In this document: piece after piece, positions 9,101-16,961 of the stretch | How positions within the stretch are numbered: the stretch's first letter is position 1 | Layout: every line of letters begins with the position of its first letter | NCBI GenBank assembly: GCA_963831155.1 | Contig: CAWHOY010000005.1 | Coordinates: forward strand, 62,001-126,000 | DNA: 64,000 nt | Direction of reading: 5' to 3' | Origin: CAVRXQ01 sp963831155 | GTDB taxonomy: Bacteria; Actinomycetota; Acidimicrobiia; Acidimicrobiales; Bog-793 | Made by a program: the position numbers and the translations under genes | Notes under the pieces: model-generated | Told to the model about the DNA's origin: nothing | The model's input: only the letters and a program-made list of their open reading frames with translations | The model's database searches: none

Positions 9101-9799
9101 GACCGGGCTTCAGAAATCGAGCAGCCAGCTGGAACCAGCTACGAGACCATTGTTGCGGCGCTCGTTCGAGCCCATCGGGGCCAGCTCAAGCGCGCGCATG
9201 AGCTCCTCGATTCCGTGTCGGGCCACGCGGAGTCGCCTGATCTGCAAATTCGGATTCTCCACTTGTGCTGTCTGGCCGGGGTGCTCGCAGTCGAGGGCTC
9301 TTCGCAGGCAGCCCTCGCGACCGCAGGTAACGCGCTCGAAGCTGCGGTTGCCTTCGGAAATAAGCCGTTCAGCGGATTCAAACTCGCCGTCGTCGAAGCG
9401 ATCGAATCGGCCATCGTCCTCGGCGAAAGCGCGAGGGCGGACGAGCTTCTGAATACGATCGCGAACCTTCGTCCAGGCGAGACGACTCCGTTTCTCTGGG
9501 CTCAATCCGCCCGCTTCCGCGCCCAGCTCGACGCATCGGGACGCGGAGTCTCGGCGGACAATCTTTTCGGTGACGCCGAGTCGAAGTTCCGGGAGATCGG
9601 TGCGCGTTTCCATCTCGCGGTGACGTTGCTCGAACACGCGGAGTCTCTCGTTGCGCGTTCGCGAGCGAATGATGCCTACTCGCTCTTGGTTGAAGCAGGG
9701 GAGATCTTCGATCAGCTGCAAGCCGAACCATGGCGCGAACGTGTCGACCGTACGATCCAGATTCCTCGCGATCCAGAGATCGCAGAGGTTCGTACCTGA
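6188..9799 (+). CDS. Class III adenylate cyclase with zinc ribbons, STAND ATPase and TPR-like repeats
   Basis: A signalling protein of about 1,203 residues. Order: two zinc ribbons (CPSCGSEV...CADCG and CSFCGAEL...CADCG, residues 2-50), a class III cyclase domain (about 95-280), an ATPase domain with Walker A GIAGIGKSRLAWE (about 325) and Walker B VVMSFEDMQWAD (about 440), then about 500 residues of helical TPR-like repeats. The cyclase has both metal aspartates (LFCDLVGFT, IGDAVMAVWG), the ATP-type lysine in IQKFIGD, and Asp, Asn and Arg in VGDRVNTASRIQ, so it looks catalytically competent. ATG 6188 was chosen because GGGAGG precedes it by six bases; a GTG at 6161 is in frame. The trigger and output are unknown. 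Confidence 0.9.
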   Translation: MRCPSCGSEVLEGKRFCADCGAALVGRCSFCGAELVAGKPFCADCGSAIASDPAAIRASPVAQAAMSQERSNTGSGAGTAFPEPDVRSQSPTTELRRVSVLFCDLVGFTRLSEELDPDEVRELLSGYFDLARAIVARYGGVIQKFIGDAVMAVWGAPIANEDDADRAVRAGLELVSAVANYGNEHAGSGLQARVGIVTGTAAITETPEEGLVVGDRVNTASRIQAAAPAGSCFVDESTRRATDASIVFADAGVHELKGKTEPVRLFEALRVVAGVGGALKSEGLEAPFVGRDREFRLVKDMFHASAEDSRAHLVSVTGIAGIGKSRLAWEYYKYMDGLSSLFRWHRGRCLSYGEGVAYWALAEMVRGRAGILEGEDTASAAEKLHASVVEHVPDSDERQWVEPRLAHLIGLEERTARDKEDLFAAWRLFFERMSEIYPVVMSFEDMQWADASLLDFIEYLLDWSKNHPIFVLTLARPDLVERRSSWGAGRRNFTSIYLEPLSEKAMHDLITGLVPGLPEEISDQILARAEGVPLYAVETVRMLIDRGLLALEGSSYQPVGVIGPLDVPETLQALIAARLDGLLPGERSLLQDSAVLGKSFPKASLLTLSGIAEADLDGLLASLMKKEVLGRQGDPRSPEHGHFTFLQDLVRTVVYESVPKRQRKEKHLAVATHLQQVWGDDDEEIVGVIASHYLDAYRLAPDADDAAEVKARAREKLIQAGERSASLAAAEEARLYFEEALSLADDPDTRAVLEERAGQMASWAGQFEVARSYFERAIESLDASGRTHASARVSARLGEVDLFEERHEEAIARMENAFAVLSSDESDADVAALAAQLGRLLYFTGAREKAASRIEFALDLAERLELPEQVSQALNTKAVLLSSYGRKHEANALMDRALQLAIDHGLTEAALRAYNNLITFLEYQDRYTEALALSRAGLELARRTGSKTWESALLATTLIPMYFAGQWDELLDRASEIEQPAGTSYETIVAALVRAHRGQLKRAHELLDSVSGHAESPDLQIRILHLCCLAGVLAVEGSSQAALATAGNALEAAVAFGNKPFSGFKLAVVEAIESAIVLGESARADELLNTIANLRPGETTPFLWAQSARFRAQLDASGRGVSADNLFGDAESKFREIGARFHLAVTLLEHAESLVARSRANDAYSLLVEAGEIFDQLQAEPWRERVDRTIQIPRDPEIAEVRT

Positions 9800-9859
9800 G
9801 TCAACGCGGCCCGCGGCGCCCGGGTCGCAATCCCTCGCGGCGCTTGATCTGCTAGCCGA

Positions 9860-11350
9860 TTACGAGTCGTTTCCGAGGTAGTTCGGAGCTTCGAGGACGC
9901 CGTAGAGATCGTGCGGGTGGTTCTCGCGGTACGCGCCCTCGCTCACGCGGATGAACTTCGCTCGCTCGTGAAATTGGGGGATCGTGCGCGCGCCGACGTA
10001 GCCCATCGCCTGGCGAAGGCCGCCGACGAGCTGGTGGACGACCTCGTTGAGCGGTCCGCGATAGGGCACCGCGCCTTCGACGCCTTCGGGGACGACCTTG
10101 TCCGGATCGACGACCGCCTCTTGTGCGTAGCGGTCCTTCGAGTACGAGCGGGTCGCCATCGCCGAAAGGCTTCCCATCCCGCGGTAGTGCTTCATCGGCC
10201 GGTTGCCAATCATCGTGATCTCGCCCGGACTCTCCTCGACGCCAGCAAACAGCCCGCCCAACATGACGGCTCGCGCTCCGGCTCCGATCGCCTTGGCGAT
10301 GTCGCCGGAGAAGCGGATCCCGCCGTCGGCGAGGATCCCGACCCCGTGTCGACGGGCTTCTTCGGTGCATTCGCGGATCGCGCTCCACTGCGGAACTCCG
10401 ATTCCCGTGACGACGCGGGTCGTGCAGATCGATCCCGGCCCGACGCCAACCTTGACGACGTCCGCGCCGGCCTCGGCGAGCGCCCTCGTCCCTGCGCCCG
10501 TCGCGACGTTGCCGGCAATGATCACGCCGGTTCGCCAGTTCTCCCGCAGCTCGGCGACCGTCTCGATCACGCGGCGTGAATGGCCGTGCGCGGTGTCGAC
10601 ACAGATCACGTCGACTTCGGCATCGATGAGGGCCTTTGCCCGCGCGTAACCCTCGGCGCCGATGCCGACCGCCGCCGCGACACGAAGCCGGCCATCGGAG
10701 TCCTTGCTCGCCTCGGGAAACGCCTCTTGTTTCGTGATGTCCTTAACGGTGATGAGGCCGCGCAGTCGACCGTCGCCGTCGACGATCGGCAACTTCTCGA
10801 CCTTGGCCTCCTGCAAGATGCGGCGCGCCCTCGCGAGATCGGTTCCGACCGGTGCGGTGATCAGGCCTTCCGACGTCATCACGGCGGCGACTGCGACGCG
10901 CGGATCGTCGTGGAAGCGCAGGTCACGGTTCGTGACGATGCCAACGAGGCGATCGTCGGGATCGACGACGGGGACGCCGGAGATGTGGAAGTGGCGCATC
11001 AGCTCGAGCGCCTCGGCGACGGGTCGGTCGGGACCGATCTTCACCGGGTTCTGCACCATGCCGGCCTCCGAGCGTTTCACCCGGTCGACCTCTTCGGCCT
11101 GGCGTTCGGCAGCCATGTTGCGGTGGATCGTTCCGAGGCCGCCAAGGCGGGCGAGCGCCACCGCCATCCGGGATTCGGTGACCGTGTCCATCGCCGCCGA
11201 CACGAGCGGGATGCACAGGTCGAGTCGGTCGCAGAGCTTTGTCGCCGTGTCGACCTCGTGGGGCAGGACGTCGGAGTCCTGGGGGAGGAGCAGCACGTCG
11301 TCGAAGGTGAGGGCGATATCGGCGGGTGGCTCCACTGCTTCACGGGCCAT
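9860..11350 (-). CDS. guaB: Inosine-5'-monophosphate dehydrogenase
   Basis: A 496-residue enzyme of full family length that oxidises IMP to XMP with NAD, the committed step of guanine nucleotide synthesis. It begins with the barrel (LTFDDVLLLPQ, PLVSAAMDTVTE), carries two CBS domains (about residues 100-220) and has the catalytic Cys loop GVGPGSICTTRVVTG with downstream GGIRFSGDIAKAIGAGA and the flap region ending RTIPQFHERAKF. The start at ATG 11350 gives a normal N-terminus. It is divergent from the cobalamin-binding-like gene and stands alone; guaA is not in the window. Confidence 0.97.
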   Translation of the reverse strand: MAREAVEPPADIALTFDDVLLLPQDSDVLPHEVDTATKLCDRLDLCIPLVSAAMDTVTESRMAVALARLGGLGTIHRNMAAERQAEEVDRVKRSEAGMVQNPVKIGPDRPVAEALELMRHFHISGVPVVDPDDRLVGIVTNRDLRFHDDPRVAVAAVMTSEGLITAPVGTDLARARRILQEAKVEKLPIVDGDGRLRGLITVKDITKQEAFPEASKDSDGRLRVAAAVGIGAEGYARAKALIDAEVDVICVDTAHGHSRRVIETVAELRENWRTGVIIAGNVATGAGTRALAEAGADVVKVGVGPGSICTTRVVTGIGVPQWSAIRECTEEARRHGVGILADGGIRFSGDIAKAIGAGARAVMLGGLFAGVEESPGEITMIGNRPMKHYRGMGSLSAMATRSYSKDRYAQEAVVDPDKVVPEGVEGAVPYRGPLNEVVHQLVGGLRQAMGYVGARTIPQFHERAKFIRVSEGAYRENHPHDLYGVLEAPNYLGNDS

Positions 11351-11420
11351 CGTTTTGAGGCGCTCCTCGAATCTCAGGCGTGACGACTGACTTCAATGAC
11401 GTTAGTTAGGTTTGCGGTCC

Positions 11421-12404
11421 GTGCGGATCGTTTCGCTCCTGCCGTCAACGACGGAGATCCTCTTCGCTCTCGGCGCGGGTGACAGCGTCGTGGGCGTCAC
11501 GTTCGAGTGCGATTACCCCGCGGAAGCGCGCTCTCGACGCGTCGTCTCGACGACCGCGCTCGCGAAGGCAACGACGCCGGGCGAGGTCGACGCTGAAGTC
11601 AAGGCGAGGATCGCAGCAGGCGAGGAACTCTATCGACTCGACGAAGACGTGCTGCGCGAGCTCGATCCGGATTTGATAGTCACTCAAGACCTGTGCGCGG
11701 TGTGTGCGGTCGACGTGCAGACCGTCGACGACGCGCTCGCACATCTTGGATGTCGAAGCGCTGTCCTGACGGTCAACCCGCAGAACCTTGCTGAAGTGCT
11801 CGACTCGATCGTGACAATCGGCATGGCGGTTGAAAAGGGTGCCGTCGCGCGCGCGTTCGTCAACGAGCTCAATCGCAGGCTTGAGACCGTCGTGCAGGCG
11901 GTCGCCGGTCGTGTCCGCCCGCGAGTGGCGGTCCTTGAATGGACCGATCCTCCATTCGACGCCGGCCATTGGATTCCCGACATGGTCGACCGGGCAGGCG
12001 GCGCCTCGGTGCTCGGAGCAAAGGGGCGATCCTCTCGACAGCTCGAGTGGGAGGCGATTGCCCGGGTCGCGCCCGAGGTCTGCATCGTCGCGCCCTGCGG
12101 CTATCACCTCGACGATGCGCGGAGACTCGCGGCCGAACTGATGTCGGCGTCACTGTTGCCCGCCGAGTGTGAGGTGTGGGCGGTCGACGCGGATTCCTCC
12201 TTTGTCCGACCGGGCCCGCGACTCGTCGACGGGGTCGAGGCGCTCGCCGCCATCTTCCATCCCGTTGTGTTTCCGACGCGCGCGGATCTCGCGAGCTACG
12301 TCGGCAACACTTCGGCGAAGACGAAACCGTCCCGCTCGACGATCTCGCCGACGGCGACGTCGATCGGATGGGCGAATCCCGGCCCGTCGACGACGAATGT
12401 GTGA
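11421..12404 (+). CDS. Cobalamin-binding-like (BtuF/FepB fold) protein
   Basis: About 327 residues of the periplasmic-binding-protein type seen in vitamin B12 or iron-chelate uptake: RIVSLLPSTTEILFALGAGD, then ELDPDLIVTQDLCAVCAV and the second lobe with IPDMVDRAGGASVLG. There is no signal peptide, as in many actinobacterial proteins annotated cobalamin-binding, so it may act in the cytoplasm rather than in an ABC importer; no permease is nearby. The GTG at 11421 was preferred to TTG 11412; a TAGGTT stretch 8-13 bases upstream suggests a leaderless message. The last 36 codons lie antisense to the PP-loop gene, so the natural end of the fold has probably run into its neighbour. Confidence 0.8.
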   Translation: MRIVSLLPSTTEILFALGAGDSVVGVTFECDYPAEARSRRVVSTTALAKATTPGEVDAEVKARIAAGEELYRLDEDVLRELDPDLIVTQDLCAVCAVDVQTVDDALAHLGCRSAVLTVNPQNLAEVLDSIVTIGMAVEKGAVARAFVNELNRRLETVVQAVAGRVRPRVAVLEWTDPPFDAGHWIPDMVDRAGGASVLGAKGRSSRQLEWEAIARVAPEVCIVAPCGYHLDDARRLAAELMSASLLPAECEVWAVDADSSFVRPGPRLVDGVEALAAIFHPVVFPTRADLASYVGNTSAKTKPSRSTISPTATSIGWANPGPSTTNV

Positions 12405-12979
12405 AACTCCCCGTTCTCCCCGCACGGGTCGACGCTTTCGGGTAACTCACGCAGCAAGTCGGCGTCGTACCAACGCCCGGCGATGTCCGGCGGAGCCTGG
12501 TTCGGGTCAACGCAGGTGATGACTGCACGGATCCCCGACGCGATCATTTCGGCGGCGAGTTCGTCGGTCGGCCGCTGCCAGATCGGGAACACCGGCGACA
12601 GCCCAGTCCCATCGAGCATCGTCTCGCGGTAGGCGCGGACATCAGCAAGGAAGATGTCCCCGAAGACGACGCGCTCGACGCCGGCGTCCGCGGCGGTCGA
12701 GATGGCAGACGTCATCAGCTCTTCATAGACCGCATTCGGACACGGCCAGGGAAGTTCGATGACGTGTAATGGGAGTCCGAGCGCCTCTGCCTGAGACTCG
12801 AGCAAGCCGCGACGGACCGCGTGCATCGCGACCCGGTCGGCGTTCGAGTTCAAGGTCGTGAGTAAACCGACGACCTCGAGCGATCTGTCGGCGCGCGCAA
12901 GGTGGAGCGCGAGGGTGCTGTCCTTGCCCGTCGACCAGCTCATCCAGGCGTTCTTTTTCGGCGAGCCCAACTCAGTCAT
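12296..12979 (-). CDS. PP-loop ATPase of the diphthine-ammonia-ligase-like family
   Basis: A 227-residue protein with the adenylating PP-loop STGKDSTLALHLA near the N-terminus and the family segments VERVVFGDIFLADVRAYRE, PIWQRPTDELAAEMIASGI and CGENGEFHTFVVDGP. These define the ATP-binding MJ0570/DUF71 group that includes eukaryotic diphthine-ammonia ligase. Bacteria lack diphthamide, so the bacterial substrate is unknown; an ATP-dependent amidation or ligation is the reasonable expectation. ATG 12979 overlaps the last 8 bp of the upstream DUF5522 gene, indicating coupling. Its 3' end overlaps the convergent gene by 109 bp. Confidence 0.88.
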   Translation of the reverse strand: MTELGSPKKNAWMSWSTGKDSTLALHLARADRSLEVVGLLTTLNSNADRVAMHAVRRGLLESQAEALGLPLHVIELPWPCPNAVYEELMTSAISTAADAGVERVVFGDIFLADVRAYRETMLDGTGLSPVFPIWQRPTDELAAEMIASGIRAVITCVDPNQAPPDIAGRWYDADLLRELPESVDPCGENGEFHTFVVDGPGFAHPIDVAVGEIVERDGFVFAEVLPT

Positions 12980-13217
12980 CAACGACGTAGGGACAGTGCC
13001 GACACCCTTGCGAACAGCAATATCCCCGGGAGGCGAGATAGCCCGCCGTGAAGACGAAGAGCCCCGATGCCGGATCGGTGTAGCCGGGAGATCCAGCTGA
13101 GAGTGCTGCCTCGTGCGCTTCGAGAATCGCTTCCCGGTTCGGCGTGTCGAGAGGAAGCCGTGACGTGGCGGGCCGCGAAAGCGGGCGATCAGCGAGTCGG
13201 TCGACCTTTCGTTCCAC
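12972..13217 (-). CDS. DUF5522-like small cysteine-rich protein
   Basis: An 81-residue protein starting at GTG 13217. It ends with the DUF5522 signature: YTDPASGLFVFTAGYL, then RGYCCSQGCRHCPY, giving four cysteines and a histidine that look like a metal site. It overlaps the PP-loop ATPase start by 8 bp, so the two are translated together. Family role is unknown; the pairing suggests a metal-binding accessory or substrate of the ATPase. Confidence 0.8.
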   Translation of the reverse strand: MERKVDRLADRPLSRPATSRLPLDTPNREAILEAHEAALSAGSPGYTDPASGLFVFTAGYLASRGYCCSQGCRHCPYVVDD

Positions 13218-13254
13218 GTCGCCGGGAATCTACCGACGAGCTGTCGTCGACGTG

Positions 13255-13818
13255 TTACAAGCCGACGACCTCGGCACACACCGGCCACGCGGACCAGCCG
13301 ACGAGGCGCTGGAGCTTCGCGGCGGCCGCGTTCTGCAGCGCCCCGTTCGCTTCGCTCGGCAAACCCGGGTATCCGAGCGCCCACCACGTAGACGCGGCGA
13401 ATTGATACGCGCCGTAGTAGCCGTTGCCGGTGTCCTCTCCATAGTTGTTGTTCGACTCGCACAGCCGCAGCGCGAGCCACTGCGCCGATGTCGCCGCCGA
13501 CGATGGCGTCACCGCTGACGACGGTGTGACGACGCCGATGATCGGCGCGACGGCCTGCGGACGCACCGCGTGTTGATGCTGTGTGAAGAGATAGGGAAGT
13601 GGTGTCGTGCGGTACACCCCTGCGACGATGGCCGTCGCCGCGCGAGGGAGCCGCGGTGGTATCCGATGCAGGCGCGCGATGAGGCGCGCATGGTCGGTAT
13701 GTCGTACAGCACTCACGAGCGGGGTGGTCTTCCCGCTCAAATTGGCGACGCCGATCGCGCCGGCGGCGCCCAACATGACAGTGGCCGAAGTGATCGCAAG
13801 CATTGGGTGCGGTCGCAT
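13255..13818 (-). CDS. Resuscitation-promoting-factor-like transglycosylase
   Basis: A 187-residue exported protein: an N-terminal hydrophobic signal (PMLAITSATVMLGAAGAIGVA), a linker of about 90 residues, and a C-terminal Rpf/transglycosylase-like domain. The domain carries LRLCESNNNYGEDTGNGYYGAYQF with the catalytic Glu after Cys, followed by STWWALGYPG and a second cysteine near the end (WPVCAEVVGL) that would form the usual disulfide. Rpf proteins cleave peptidoglycan and promote exit from dormancy. ATG 13818 has CCAAGGAGG upstream. No LysM or SPOR anchor is present. The gene is preceded by a leader of about 310 nt. Confidence 0.88.
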   Translation of the reverse strand: MRPHPMLAITSATVMLGAAGAIGVANLSGKTTPLVSAVRHTDHARLIARLHRIPPRLPRAATAIVAGVYRTTPLPYLFTQHQHAVRPQAVAPIIGVVTPSSAVTPSSAATSAQWLALRLCESNNNYGEDTGNGYYGAYQFAASTWWALGYPGLPSEANGALQNAAAAKLQRLVGWSAWPVCAEVVGL

Positions 13819-14130
13819 CGAGGGCCTCCTTGGATCGGGGTACTCCCACTGGTCCAGGTGGGTCGGATGCGGGCCGACCGCCTCTCTGCATTCGACTCGT
13901 GATCCGGTGCCGGCAGGGCGAATACGGATCGGGGCGATGTTCGCCCGTGCGAGGTGCAGGCTGGCCGTGCCCTTCGCTCGGTTCTCTCGCCGCTCCTTTG
14001 ATCAGTCGAGGAGGCACGTCAAAACGCACCGCCCGCGCGCGTTCGCTCGTGGATTTGTGCGGGTCTCGCTCCGGCGAACGCCCGGTCCGGGGACCGGCAC
14101 GCGCGCCGTGGCCCCGGTTGTCGCTGAAGG
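13819..14130 (-). other. Long untranslated leader of the Rpf-like gene
   Basis: If transcription starts near 14130, the message has about 310 nt before the start codon with no convincing coding frame. It includes a perfect inverted repeat CCGGTCC-CC-GGACCGG (about 14085-14100). Rpf genes in actinobacteria are often controlled by a c-di-AMP riboswitch, but I could not align the conserved core of that element here. Structured regulation is therefore a possibility, not an observation. Confidence 0.35.
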
Positions 14131-14136
14131 CCGAAT

Positions 14137-14165
14137 GTTATCGACCGTTTACCGCAAGGTGCCAA
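14137..14165 (-). promoter_or_regulatory. Candidate promoter of the Rpf-like gene
   Basis: Minus-strand -35 TTGGCA (14160-14165) and -10 GATAAC (14137-14142) separated by exactly 17 bp. It lies between surE and the Rpf-like gene and would produce the long leader. Confidence 0.4.
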
Positions 14166-14250
14166 AGAAATGCAAAAATCCAGCTCATGGGGGTGCCAAT
14201 CGGTCGAGCCGGCGCGATAAACCGTCATTTAGCTCGGAACGCGGGAGCGC

Positions 14251-15054
14251 TCACTTCGGGCGATCGACGCCGAAAAGGACGCCGAGTGCCTCCGCGAGTT
14301 CGCCGACGAGCGCGGTGGTCTTCGCGTCCGAGTCCTCTCTCGGCGGTGTCAGCGCGGTGAGCGTGACATATCCGTTGTTCGTCAGTGCTTCGTCGTCGTC
14401 GGGGCGCAACGAGCGACCTCGGTAGCCAACCGAGACCCGGATTCGACCCGAGTCGACACTCGTCGAATGGAAGATGTCAGTCTCACTCAAATGAGCGCGA
14501 CGCACTCCGCGCACCGCGTCCGGGGGACAGTTCGGAACGTTGCAGTTGAGCACGCTGCCCGGGGGCATCGCGGCGAGCGGGTCGATCAGCGCGACGGCGA
14601 TCTTCGCGGCGGTCAGGTAGTGGACGGGGGCTTTGCTGTCGGCCTTGATGCTGATCGCGAGCGCCGACCGGCCCGTCTTCGCGGCGGTGAAGGCGGCGCC
14701 GACCGTGCCGGAGTGGAGAATCAATCGCCCGATGTTGCGTCCGCGGTTAATTCCCGAGACGATGAGGTCCGCCGGCGGCCCGAGCGCGCCACCGAGCGCC
14801 ATCGCGACGCAGGCTGCTGGCAAGGACGCGACCCCAAAGGCGCGCACGCCAGTCGCCCTTTCGAGCTCGACGGCTTCGAGCGCGAGCGCGTCAGCTGAGC
14901 CTTGCGGTTGCACTCCGGTTGCGGCACTCGAGCCGCTTTGATCCTCGAGCGGCGCCACGACGTCGACCTCGTGACCCGCTTGGGCGAGTGCGCCCGCGAG
15001 CGAAGCGATACCGGGCGCGAAGACGCCGTCGTCATTCGTCACGAGAATGTGCAC
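14251..15054 (-). CDS. surE: 5'/3'-nucleotidase SurE
   Basis: A 267-residue enzyme of usual length that dephosphorylates nucleoside monophosphates. It opens with ILVTNDDGVFAPGI holding the paired metal aspartates, then VVAPLEDQSGSSAA with the phosphate-contacting serine region, DLIVSGINRGRNIG with the metal Asn, and HSGTVGAAF. GTG 15054 was chosen because GGAAGGA precedes it at normal spacing and it starts right before the first strand; the frame runs open much further but overlaps the divergent epimerase gene. Confidence 0.93.
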   Translation of the reverse strand: MHILVTNDDGVFAPGIASLAGALAQAGHEVDVVAPLEDQSGSSAATGVQPQGSADALALEAVELERATGVRAFGVASLPAACVAMALGGALGPPADLIVSGINRGRNIGRLILHSGTVGAAFTAAKTGRSALAISIKADSKAPVHYLTAAKIAVALIDPLAAMPPGSVLNCNVPNCPPDAVRGVRRAHLSETDIFHSTSVDSGRIRVSVGYRGRSLRPDDDEALTNNGYVTLTALTPPREDSDAKTTALVGELAEALGVLFGVDRPK

Positions 15055-15108
15055 GAGCGTTCCTTCCGGCAGCGAGGCGATCGCGGGACCCATCGGTACC
15101 ATACGTCG

Positions 15109-16023
15109 ATGCCGCTCCCCGCTGGCCAGCAATTTCTCATCGCCGCAGGGACGACGATCGCAACGATCACCGAAATCGGAGCGACGCTGCGCTCCTTTTC
15201 GGTCGACGGCCGCCAAATCGTGTGGGGATTTCGTGCAGACGAGATGTCCTCCTACGGGCGCGGACAGGTGCTGGCGCCGTGGCCGAATCGCCTCGCCGAC
15301 GGCACCTACACCTTCGGATCGCGCCGCGCAAAGGCGCCGCTCGACGAACCCGAGCGCCACAACGCGATCCACGGAATCGTGCGCTGGTTGCCCTTCGCCG
15401 TCGAACGCGTCGACGACGCAACCGTGCGGTGCTTGCTTCGCCTCGGACCCCAGCCGGCGTATCCGTGGTGGTGGCGACTCGAAGTCACCTACGCCGTCGC
15501 GCCGGGTTCGCTCACGGTGTCGACGACGTTCGAGAATCTCGACAGCGTCGCGGCACCCTTCGCATTGGGATTCCACCCGTACTTCGCGGCTGGTCCGGAC
15601 GGAGTCGATGCGTCAAGGGTTGCTATTCCGGCCGCACAGCATCTCGTCGCGAACGAGCGCTTGTTGCCGATCGGCGCGCAACCGATCACTGCTTCGGCAT
15701 ATTCGACGATCGCTGCCGGCATGCCGCTTGAGAGACGGGTCATGGACGACGCCTTCGGTGAACTCGAGCGCGGTAAGGACGGACGCTGGCAGGTTTGCTT
15801 CTGGCCCGACGGCGAACACGCACCGGTACTCGTGTGGGGCGACGAGGGGTTCACGTACGTGATGTGCTTCACCGGGGACACGCTTGCTGAGGCAGATCGG
15901 CGTCGCGCACTTGCGCTCGAGCCGATGACGGCGCCGCCGAACGCCCTCGCCAGCGGCGATGGCGTTCGTGTCGTCGAGCCAGGCGTACGCCTTAGCGCTT
16001 CATGGGGCATCGCGCTCGACTGA
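15109..16023 (+). CDS. Aldose 1-epimerase family protein
   Basis: A 304-residue galactose-mutarotase-like protein that interconverts alpha and beta anomers of sugars. Family marks are ITEIGATLRSFSV, GQVLAPWPNRLADGTY, the histidine in HNAIHGIVRW and the catalytic histidine in LGFHPYFAAG. ATG 15109 is preceded by TACCAT at about -13 and no Shine-Dalgarno sequence, suggesting a leaderless transcript. The frame is open upstream to 14902, but that part lies over surE on the other strand and is not needed for the fold. Physiological sugar unknown. Confidence 0.9.
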   Translation: MPLPAGQQFLIAAGTTIATITEIGATLRSFSVDGRQIVWGFRADEMSSYGRGQVLAPWPNRLADGTYTFGSRRAKAPLDEPERHNAIHGIVRWLPFAVERVDDATVRCLLRLGPQPAYPWWWRLEVTYAVAPGSLTVSTTFENLDSVAAPFALGFHPYFAAGPDGVDASRVAIPAAQHLVANERLLPIGAQPITASAYSTIAAGMPLERRVMDDAFGELERGKDGRWQVCFWPDGEHAPVLVWGDEGFTYVMCFTGDTLAEADRRRALALEPMTAPPNALASGDGVRVVEPGVRLSASWGIALD

Positions 16024-16056
16024 CCCCGCACGCGCGCTTTGCCGTACTTCAGCAGG

Positions 16057-16542
16057 TCAGGCCTTCGCGCAGGCCTTTACCTGTGACGCCGTGCCTTCCA
16101 AGGACAACAGCGCGCAGAAGCTCGCGTCGCTGACCTTCCACTTGCCGTTCTGGAAGACCGCAGTGCCTGACGCGCCAGGGAGTTCGGGTGTTTTCCCGAG
16201 ATAGATCGTGTAGGTGACGGTCGCCGATGACTTCGACGTCACCTTCACCTTCGTCACCTTGACCGACACTGATTCCCCGGTCGAGGTCTTTGACTGTGCC
16301 TTGAGGAACGAGGCGAACTCCGACCCGTTCTGCAACAAGGTGATCTTCTCTGTCGCCGGCGTCGAGCCCTTGAAGAATGCGGTCCAGTCGGCGGTGATTT
16401 TTGCGGTGGCGTCGCTCTTGTGGCCGTTCGCTGAGGCGCCGGACGTGCACGCCGAAAGCAACAGCGATCCGGCGATGACCAGGGTGGACGCCAGAACCAA
16501 AAGGCCACGTCGGGCCCCCGTTGGCTTCGTTCTCCGCACCAT
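16057..16542 (-). CDS. Lipoprotein with Mtb12-like domain
   Basis: A 161-residue lipoprotein: basic start, hydrophobic signal and lipobox SLLLSAC (Cys at about 32), then a low-complexity linker and an alpha+beta domain with ITADWTAFFKGSTPATEKITLLQNG, VTYTIYLG and AVFQNGKWKVSDASFCALL. The repeated-strand layout ending in GKWKVSDASFC resembles the NTF2-like domain of mycobacterial low-molecular-weight antigen Mtb12; this assignment is by pattern only. It is convergent with the epimerase gene. Role unknown. Confidence 0.78.
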   Translation of the reverse strand: MVRRTKPTGARRGLLVLASTLVIAGSLLLSACTSGASANGHKSDATAKITADWTAFFKGSTPATEKITLLQNGSEFASFLKAQSKTSTGESVSVKVTKVKVTSKSSATVTYTIYLGKTPELPGASGTAVFQNGKWKVSDASFCALLSLEGTASQVKACAKA

Positions 16543-16739
16543 ATATATGTGGGCACCTCCTCTGAGCGCGAGGACGGCGTCGCGTGAAACCGCAAAAATC
16601 CAGCCTACCGGGGTCGCGGTGTTTCCCTAGGCTTTGCGCGCCCGGGACCTGAGCAGTCCGGCCACAGCGTTTTCCCAGCTCGCACCGGATTTTGAACACT
16701 GGCCGGTACAATGCACGAGGACCACGAAAGGATCCTCGG

Positions 16740-16943
16740 ATGATCCAGCCCGCCCAGCACAAGAACGGAATTCGCCCCTTCCACGCCGTCGGCGTCGTCG
16801 TCGTCTTTGCCGTGCTCGTCGTCGTCGCGTTCGCAGTTCTCACCGCGATCGCCGGCATCGTCTGGACGGTCGTCAAGATTGCCGTCATCGCCGCGATTGT
16901 CTTCCTGCTGGTGCGTCTTCTGATGCGTCGGTCGCGCGCCTGA
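16740..16943 (+). CDS. Small membrane protein
   Basis: A 67-residue protein with a short polar N-terminus and about 45 hydrophobic residues that form one long or two close membrane helices (AVGVVVVFAVLVVVAFAVLT, then IVWTVVKIAVIAAIVFLLV), ending in basic residues (RRSRA). ATG 16740 follows AAAGGATCC at good spacing, and the in-frame upstream ATG at 16692 lacks such a site. It lies 18 bp before the SRAP gene and may be co-transcribed. No family recognised. Confidence 0.65.
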   Translation: MIQPAQHKNGIRPFHAVGVVVVFAVLVVVAFAVLTAIAGIVWTVVKIAVIAAIVFLLVRLLMRRSRA

Positions 16944-16961
16944 CCCTTCTGAAGTCCAAAG

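Noticed and set aside
13819..14130. c-di-AMP (ydaO-type) riboswitch
   Set aside because: Expected from the Rpf context but the conserved core sequences could not be found by eye; kept only as an open leader.
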